Assembly: GCF_000732945.1 (NCBI RefSeq) | Contig: NZ_CP008944.1 | Span: forward strand, 1,789,784-1,853,783 | Origin: Corynebacterium atypicum | GTDB taxonomy: Bacteria > Actinomycetota > Actinomycetes > Mycobacteriales > Mycobacteriaceae | Reading direction: 5' to 3' | DNA length: 64,000 nt | In this document: one piece after another, positions 59,539 to 64,000 of the stretch | Numbering within the stretch: the stretch's first letter is position 1 | Layout: the number at the start of each line of letters is the position of its first letter | Translations under genes and position numbers: made by a program | Notes under the pieces: model-generated | Seen by the model: only the letters and a program-made list of their open reading frames with translations | Told to the model about the DNA's origin: nothing | Databases searched by the model: none

Positions 59539-60948
59539 ATGAGTGATTCCCACACAACCCACCCCGATCGCCTCCTTCCGGCCGATCCCGGGGTCCGCGA
59601 GATCGCCCGTCGGCTGCTCGACGCGGTGGAGGATCTCCCGATCATCTCGCCCCACGGCCACCTCGACGCCCAGATGTTTGTCGATGACGAGGCCTTCCCC
59701 GACCCCACCGCCCTGATCATCAGCCCGGATCACTACCTGTGCCGCGTCCTGCACTCCGCGGGCGTGCCGCTGGAGGATCTACGCGTCGGCGGCACCGAGG
59801 GCAAGTCGCCGCGTGAGGCGTGGCGCATCTTCGCCTCGAACTGGGACCTGTTCACCGGTACCGCCTCGGGCTACTGGCTGGAGCAAGAGTTCGCCCACGT
59901 CTTTGGCATCGACCCAGCCCGCCTCAACGCCGAGGAAGCAGACGCCGTCTACGACGAGCTGCAAGAGACCCTGTCCAAGCCGGACTTTAGGCCGCGGGCG
60001 CTCGCCGATTCCTTCAAGCTCGAGGTCCTGGCCACTACCGATGACCCGCTGGACGATCTCGCCGCGCACAAGAAGCTTGCCGAGGACGCCTCGTTTAGCC
60101 CGCGCGTGCTGCCCACGTTCCGCCCGGACGCCTACACCAAGATGTACAACCCCGGGTTCGCCGAGAACGTGACCAAACTCATCGACACGGCCGGCGACGG
60201 CAAGACCGGCTACGCCGGCTACCTGGAAGCCATGCGCAACCGGCGCCAGTACTTCATCGACCACGGCGCGGTCAGCTCCGACCACGGCACTCACGATGCC
60301 TGGGCCCACCCGCTGGACGCGGGCGAGGCCGAAAGGATCCTGCAGAAGGGCCTGCGCGGCGAGGCCACCCGCGCCGAGGCCGCCGCCTTCGAAGGCAACA
60401 TGACCTACCGGTTCGCCGAGATGGCCACCGAGGACGGGCTCGTGATGACCCTGCACCCGGGAGTGTGGCGGAACACCTCCCGCAGCGCCCTCGAAAAGTA
60501 TGGCCCGGATACCGGCCATGACATCCCCTTCCGGATGGACTTCATCGATGGCCTGCAGCCGCTGCTGAGCGACTTCTGCGAGAACCCGGACTTCCACTTC
60601 GTCCTGTTCACAATCGATGAGACGACCTACTCTCGCGAGCTCGCCCCCATCGCCAGCTACTACCCGTCCTGCTACGTCGGCGCCCCATGGTGGTTCATCG
60701 ACGAGATCGACGCCATGGCACGCTTCCGCGCGGCCACGACGGGCACCACCGGGTTCTCCCGGTACTCCGGGTTCATCGACGATACCCGCGCCTACTGCTC
60801 GATCCCTGCGCGGCACAACACCTCGCGCCGCGTCGAGGCCGGCTACCTGGCCCGCCTCGTCGCCGAGCACCGCATCACCGAAGACCGCGCCGCCGAGGTC
60901 ATCGTCGACCTCATCGATTCTTCCCCGAGGAGGGTATTCAAGCTATGA
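59539..60948 (+). CDS. uxaC: Glucuronate (uronate) isomerase
   Basis: UxaC converts glucuronate to fructuronate and galacturonate to tagaturonate. It has 469 residues from ATG 59539; the in-frame upstream start at 59464 adds a weak extension. The amidohydrolase-like metal motif is PIISPHGHLD. Other family segments are ALADSFKLEVLATTDDPLDD, NMTYRFAEMATEDGLVM, LHPGVWRN and FTIDETTYSRE. Its TGA overlaps the uxuB ATG (ATGA), so they are coupled. Confidence 0.95.
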   Translation: MSDSHTTHPDRLLPADPGVREIARRLLDAVEDLPIISPHGHLDAQMFVDDEAFPDPTALIISPDHYLCRVLHSAGVPLEDLRVGGTEGKSPREAWRIFASNWDLFTGTASGYWLEQEFAHVFGIDPARLNAEEADAVYDELQETLSKPDFRPRALADSFKLEVLATTDDPLDDLAAHKKLAEDASFSPRVLPTFRPDAYTKMYNPGFAENVTKLIDTAGDGKTGYAGYLEAMRNRRQYFIDHGAVSSDHGTHDAWAHPLDAGEAERILQKGLRGEATRAEAAAFEGNMTYRFAEMATEDGLVMTLHPGVWRNTSRSALEKYGPDTGHDIPFRMDFIDGLQPLLSDFCENPDFHFVLFTIDETTYSRELAPIASYYPSCYVGAPWWFIDEIDAMARFRAATTGTTGFSRYSGFIDDTRAYCSIPARHNTSRRVEAGYLARLVAEHRITEDRAAEVIVDLIDSSPRRVFKL

Positions 60949-62369
60949 GCACCGAGCTCAATCGCTCCCACGTCGACGCCCCGGCCGCCCCGGTGCGGCT
61001 CGTGCACCTAGGGCTCGGCGCTTTTCACCGCGCTCACCAGGTGTGGTACACCCAGCACGCCGAGGATGCGGGAGACTGGGGCTACTGCTCCTTTACCGGC
61101 CGCAGCCCGCGGATGTCGGATGCGCTAAGCCCTCAGGACGGTCTGTACACGCTGGTTACCCGCTCCGGGGACGGCGACTCGATGGAGGTCATCACGGCGC
61201 TCTCCGAAGCCGAGCCCGCGGATAACGTGGCGCGCCTGGTCGAGCTGGTTGCCAGCCCCGAGGTAGCGGTAATCACATTGACCATCACCGAGGCCGGCTA
61301 CCATTTGACCGACTCCGGCGAGCTGGATACGGACAACGCGGACGTCACCGGGGATATCGGGGTGCTGCGTGAAATCGCCGAGGATGCCGGGCACCGTCCG
61401 GAGCACCTGGCCACTGCCGCCGGGCGGATCGTCGCCGGCCTCGCCGCACGCCGCCGCGCCGGCGGCCCCGGGAACGCCGTGATGAGCTGTGACAACGTCG
61501 CCGACAACGGCCCGATGACGCGGACCGCGATCCTGGGCACAGCCCGCGCCGTCGATAAGGAACTGGCCGAGTGGATCGAAAAGAACGTGACGTTCCCATC
61601 CACCTCTATTGACCGGATCACGCCGGCGACCACGCCTGAGCTGATCGCCGACGTGGAAAAGGAAACCGGGTTTGCAGATGCCGCCCCGGTGGTAACCGAA
61701 CCGTTCGCCTCCTGGGTGATCGAGGGCGAGTTCCCCGCGGGCCGACCCAAGTGGGAGACGGCGGGCGCCGAGTTCGTTGCGGATATCGAGCAGTTCGAGC
61801 GGCGCAAGCTCTGGCTGCTCAACGGCTCGCACTCGCTGATGGCCTACTTTGGTCAGCTGCGCGGCCACGAAACGGTCGCCGAGGCCGTTTCAGATTCCGT
61901 GGTCCGCGAGAAGGTCGAGGCCCTCTGGGACGAGGCCGCCAACCACCTGACCGCCCCGGGGCTCGACATCCCGGGTTACCGTGCCGCGCTCATCGAGCGG
62001 TTCGAGAACCCGCGGATCCGCCACAACCTCGCGCAGATCGGAATCGACGGCGGCACCAAACAGCGCATGCGCGCGGTGCCGATCATGAAGGCGGAGCGCG
62101 CCGCCGGTCGCGACGGCCGGGCCGGGGCCTTCTCCATCGCCGCCTGGATCGCCTTCCTCACCCGCGACGACGACACCCAAGAGATTGCCGATGCCCGCGC
62201 GGACGAGCTCGCCCAGGCGCGCGCAGCCGCCGACCCCGTGGCCGCCCTGGTGGCCGCCCTCGACGCGGACCTGGCGCAAGACGCCGACGCCGTCGAACTC
62301 ATCCGCGGCCACGTAGAGGCGATCCGCGGTACTGACCAACGCACAGCTGAGGATACCGAAGATGCGTAG
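60945..62369 (+). CDS. uxuB: Fructuronate reductase (mannitol dehydrogenase family)
   Basis: UxuB reduces fructuronate to mannonate with NADH, the step after UxaC. It has 474 residues. The Rossmann segment is VRLVHLGLGAFHRAHQVWYT, the family motif is SCDNVADNG, and the catalytic lysine region is KLWLLNGSHSLMAYFG. GAGGAGG lies ten bases upstream of the ATG. Tagaturonate or mannitol activity cannot be excluded from sequence, but pairing with UxaC favours fructuronate. Mannonate dehydratase (uxuA), next in the pathway, is not in the window. Confidence 0.9.
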   Translation: MSTELNRSHVDAPAAPVRLVHLGLGAFHRAHQVWYTQHAEDAGDWGYCSFTGRSPRMSDALSPQDGLYTLVTRSGDGDSMEVITALSEAEPADNVARLVELVASPEVAVITLTITEAGYHLTDSGELDTDNADVTGDIGVLREIAEDAGHRPEHLATAAGRIVAGLAARRRAGGPGNAVMSCDNVADNGPMTRTAILGTARAVDKELAEWIEKNVTFPSTSIDRITPATTPELIADVEKETGFADAAPVVTEPFASWVIEGEFPAGRPKWETAGAEFVADIEQFERRKLWLLNGSHSLMAYFGQLRGHETVAEAVSDSVVREKVEALWDEAANHLTAPGLDIPGYRAALIERFENPRIRHNLAQIGIDGGTKQRMRAVPIMKAERAAGRDGRAGAFSIAAWIAFLTRDDDTQEIADARADELAQARAAADPVAALVAALDADLAQDADAVELIRGHVEAIRGTDQRTAEDTEDA

Positions 62370-62418
62370 GCCAGATTCTTATCAACTTCGACTTCTTCGG
62401 AACCTCTAAGGAAACGTC

Positions 62419-63930
62419 ATGACTACAAAGACTGTCGCGGCGCCAAACCGCGGCGACATGCCGTTTAGTCGCATCGTCGGCTACGGCTTCGGCGATGCCG
62501 GCTGTAACATCGCCTTCCAGATGACCGGCTTGTTCCTGCTGGTCTACTACACCGACGTCGTGGGCCTAGACCCCAAGCACTCCTCGGCGATCTTCCTGTT
62601 CATCAAGATCTGGGACGCCTTCGCCGATATCTTCGCCGGGCGCATGGTCGACGCCACCATGACCCACTGGGGCAAGTTCCGCCCGTTCCTGCTCTGGTAC
62701 TCGATCCCGCTTCTGGCCAGCAACCTGCTGTGCTTCTGGATCCCGGTGACCGACTACACCATGAAGCTGATCTGGGCCACGGTGTCCTACGCCCTGATGG
62801 GGCTGCTGTACTCCATGGTCAACATCCCCTACGGATCGCTGGCCGGGGCGATGAGCCAGAACCCGGTGGACCGCTCTCGCATGGCCTCGGCCCGCATGGT
62901 CGGCTCCGGCTTCACCATCCTGGTGCTCGCCATCTTGCTCGCGCCGCGCATCAAGGCCGCCGAGAACCTTCAGTCCACCTTCCTGCTGACCTCTATCGTC
63001 TTCCTGATCGTCGGTTCGATCTTCTTCATGATCACCTTCTTCACCGCTCGGGAGAAGGTCGAGCGCGAGGTGGAGAAGGTCTCGCTCAAGGAGACCCTGG
63101 AGACGATCCGCCACAACGGCCCGCTGGTGCGCCTGTGCCTGTCCTCACTGTTCTACCTGACCGGCCAGAACGTCGTTTCCGCCATGGGCATCTACATCGG
63201 CCTGGACCTGTTGGGCCAGTTCACCGACGGCAACTGGGCCCCGACGGTGGTCACGATCATCACCACCGGCGCGGTTCTCTACATGGGCCCCTTCGGCCCA
63301 ATGGTGACCCGCACGCTGGGTAAGAAGCACGGCTTCATGTACTCGGCTCTCGCCGCCGTCATCGGCCTGGTGATCTTCTGGCTGAGCACCGCCTACATCA
63401 ACAACCTCTGGCTGGCCCTGCTGGGGCTGTTCCTCACCGGCGCCGGCATGGCGCTGCTGAACACCATGACCTGGGCGCTGGAGGCCGACACCGTCGAGTA
63501 CGGCGAGATGAAGACGGGTATCCGCACCGAGGGTGCGACCTACGCAGCGTTCTCGTTTACCCGCAAGGTCGGCCAGGGCATCGGCATGGCCTTGGCCGGC
63601 TGGGTGCTCACCCTTTCCGTCTACGTCAAGCGCCCCGCTGGTGGCGCCCACGTGCCCCAGGCAGAAGAGGTGATCTCCTCGATGGGGCTGTGGCTGACGA
63701 TCTTCGCAGGCGGCTGCTTCGTCCTCGCCTTTTTGGTGATGAGCTCCTACCCGCTGACCGAAGCGAAGTTCCAGGAGATCCTCAACAAGATCAAGCACGA
63801 CCGCGAGCAGCGCGAGGCGGAGGGCCTCTACGGCGACCCCCTGCATGAACATGCGACGACTCCCGTAAACGAGCCGAACGGCGATCCGGGTGGGGATCAC
63901 CCCAACGCGGAAAAACCCTCGACTAGCTAG
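62419..63930 (+). CDS. Glycoside-pentoside-hexuronide (GPH) family sugar:cation symporter
   Basis: This 503-residue protein has 12 membrane helices. The GPH signatures are GYGFGDAGCNIAFQMTGLF at the N terminus, the loop ATMTHWGKFRPFLLW, and EADTVEYGEMKTGIRTEG in the second half. The ~50-residue C-terminal tail is polar. It follows uxuB by 50 bases in the same orientation and most likely imports glucuronides or free hexuronates with a cation, like UidB. The cluster thus has two transporter types. Confidence 0.9.
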   Translation: MTTKTVAAPNRGDMPFSRIVGYGFGDAGCNIAFQMTGLFLLVYYTDVVGLDPKHSSAIFLFIKIWDAFADIFAGRMVDATMTHWGKFRPFLLWYSIPLLASNLLCFWIPVTDYTMKLIWATVSYALMGLLYSMVNIPYGSLAGAMSQNPVDRSRMASARMVGSGFTILVLAILLAPRIKAAENLQSTFLLTSIVFLIVGSIFFMITFFTAREKVEREVEKVSLKETLETIRHNGPLVRLCLSSLFYLTGQNVVSAMGIYIGLDLLGQFTDGNWAPTVVTIITTGAVLYMGPFGPMVTRTLGKKHGFMYSALAAVIGLVIFWLSTAYINNLWLALLGLFLTGAGMALLNTMTWALEADTVEYGEMKTGIRTEGATYAAFSFTRKVGQGIGMALAGWVLTLSVYVKRPAGGAHVPQAEEVISSMGLWLTIFAGGCFVLAFLVMSSYPLTEAKFQEILNKIKHDREQREAEGLYGDPLHEHATTPVNEPNGDPGGDHPNAEKPSTS

Positions 63931-63941
63931 CTCACCCGCAC

Positions 63942-63968
63942 GCGGCGGCACCTCTTCGGTGCCGCCGC
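63942..63968 (+). terminator. Hairpin after the GPH symporter gene
   Basis: A perfect 11-bp stem (GCGGCGGCACC/GGTGCCGCCGC) with a five-base loop starts 12 bases past the stop codon. There is no T-tract. It probably ends the uxaC-uxuB-symporter transcript. Confidence 0.65.
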
Positions 63969-64000
63969 ACGTGTATCCACACCACTGCAGCAACAATCAA

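Overview
The window is high-GC DNA from a mycolic-acid-containing actinobacterium, most likely a Corynebacterium. The reasons are the gene content (mycolate-type ketoacyl reductase next to oligoribonuclease, a CopD-CtaG fusion, clpP1P2 beside tig, ATP-dependent PLP synthase with a MocR-type PdxR) and a gene order that, from memory, follows Corynebacterium glutamicum (mdh-tetR-clpX; clpP2-clpP1-tig; dsbA-like/pepN/crtI-crtB/peptide ABC operon/SDR/metB; thioesterase-ettA-ssb).

Layout. 0-10 kb: folC (cut by the window edge), valS, a DHA2-type exporter, an Hsp70-like ATPase, mdh, a TetR regulator and clpX. 10-17.5 kb: a frameshifted acyl-CoA synthetase, another TetR gene, pdxR divergent from pdxST, a deletion remnant of a saccharopine-dehydrogenase-like gene, and a frameshifted aromatic-acid-type MFS transporter. 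17.4-26.5 kb: clpP2, clpP1 and tig, tRNA-Pro and tRNA-Gly, a Gly/Asp-rich membrane protein, an aldo/keto reductase, rpiB, a mycothiol-dependent-nitroreductase-like thioredoxin-fold protein and pepN. 26.5-41 kb: crtI, crtB, a fused CMD-AhpD protein and a dipeptide-type ABC transporter (all on the minus strand, most of them broken), then a divergent FAD protein, an SDR, metB and mscS. 41-56 kb: a core block with a conserved hypothetical, thioesterase, ettA, ssb, ctaG/copD, tRNA-Arg, ktrBA, cmrA, nrdG, nrdD, orn, tRNA-His, an L,D-transpeptidase and tRNA-Lys. 56.8-64 kb: a hexuronate cluster (LacI regulator, GntP permease, uxaC, uxuB, GPH symporter).

How the genes work together. clpX, clpP1P2 and tig are the protease/chaperone set, and a complete ClgR-type box lies upstream of clpP1. 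PdxR and PdxST form the vitamin B6 module. The last five genes import and convert hexuronates as far as mannonate; mannonate dehydratase is not in the window.

Main observation. About nine accessory loci carry inactivating lesions while every core gene is intact. Three are +1 frameshifts, each with one extra C or G in a six-base C/G tract. Others are one-base losses, in-frame TAG codons inside conserved sequence, and one large internal deletion. Six of the broken genes lie between 26.5 and 40 kb. Either this block is decaying (crtI2 is also split in C. glutamicum, from memory) or some homopolymer changes are consensus errors; the in-frame TAG codons cannot be explained by homopolymer miscounting.
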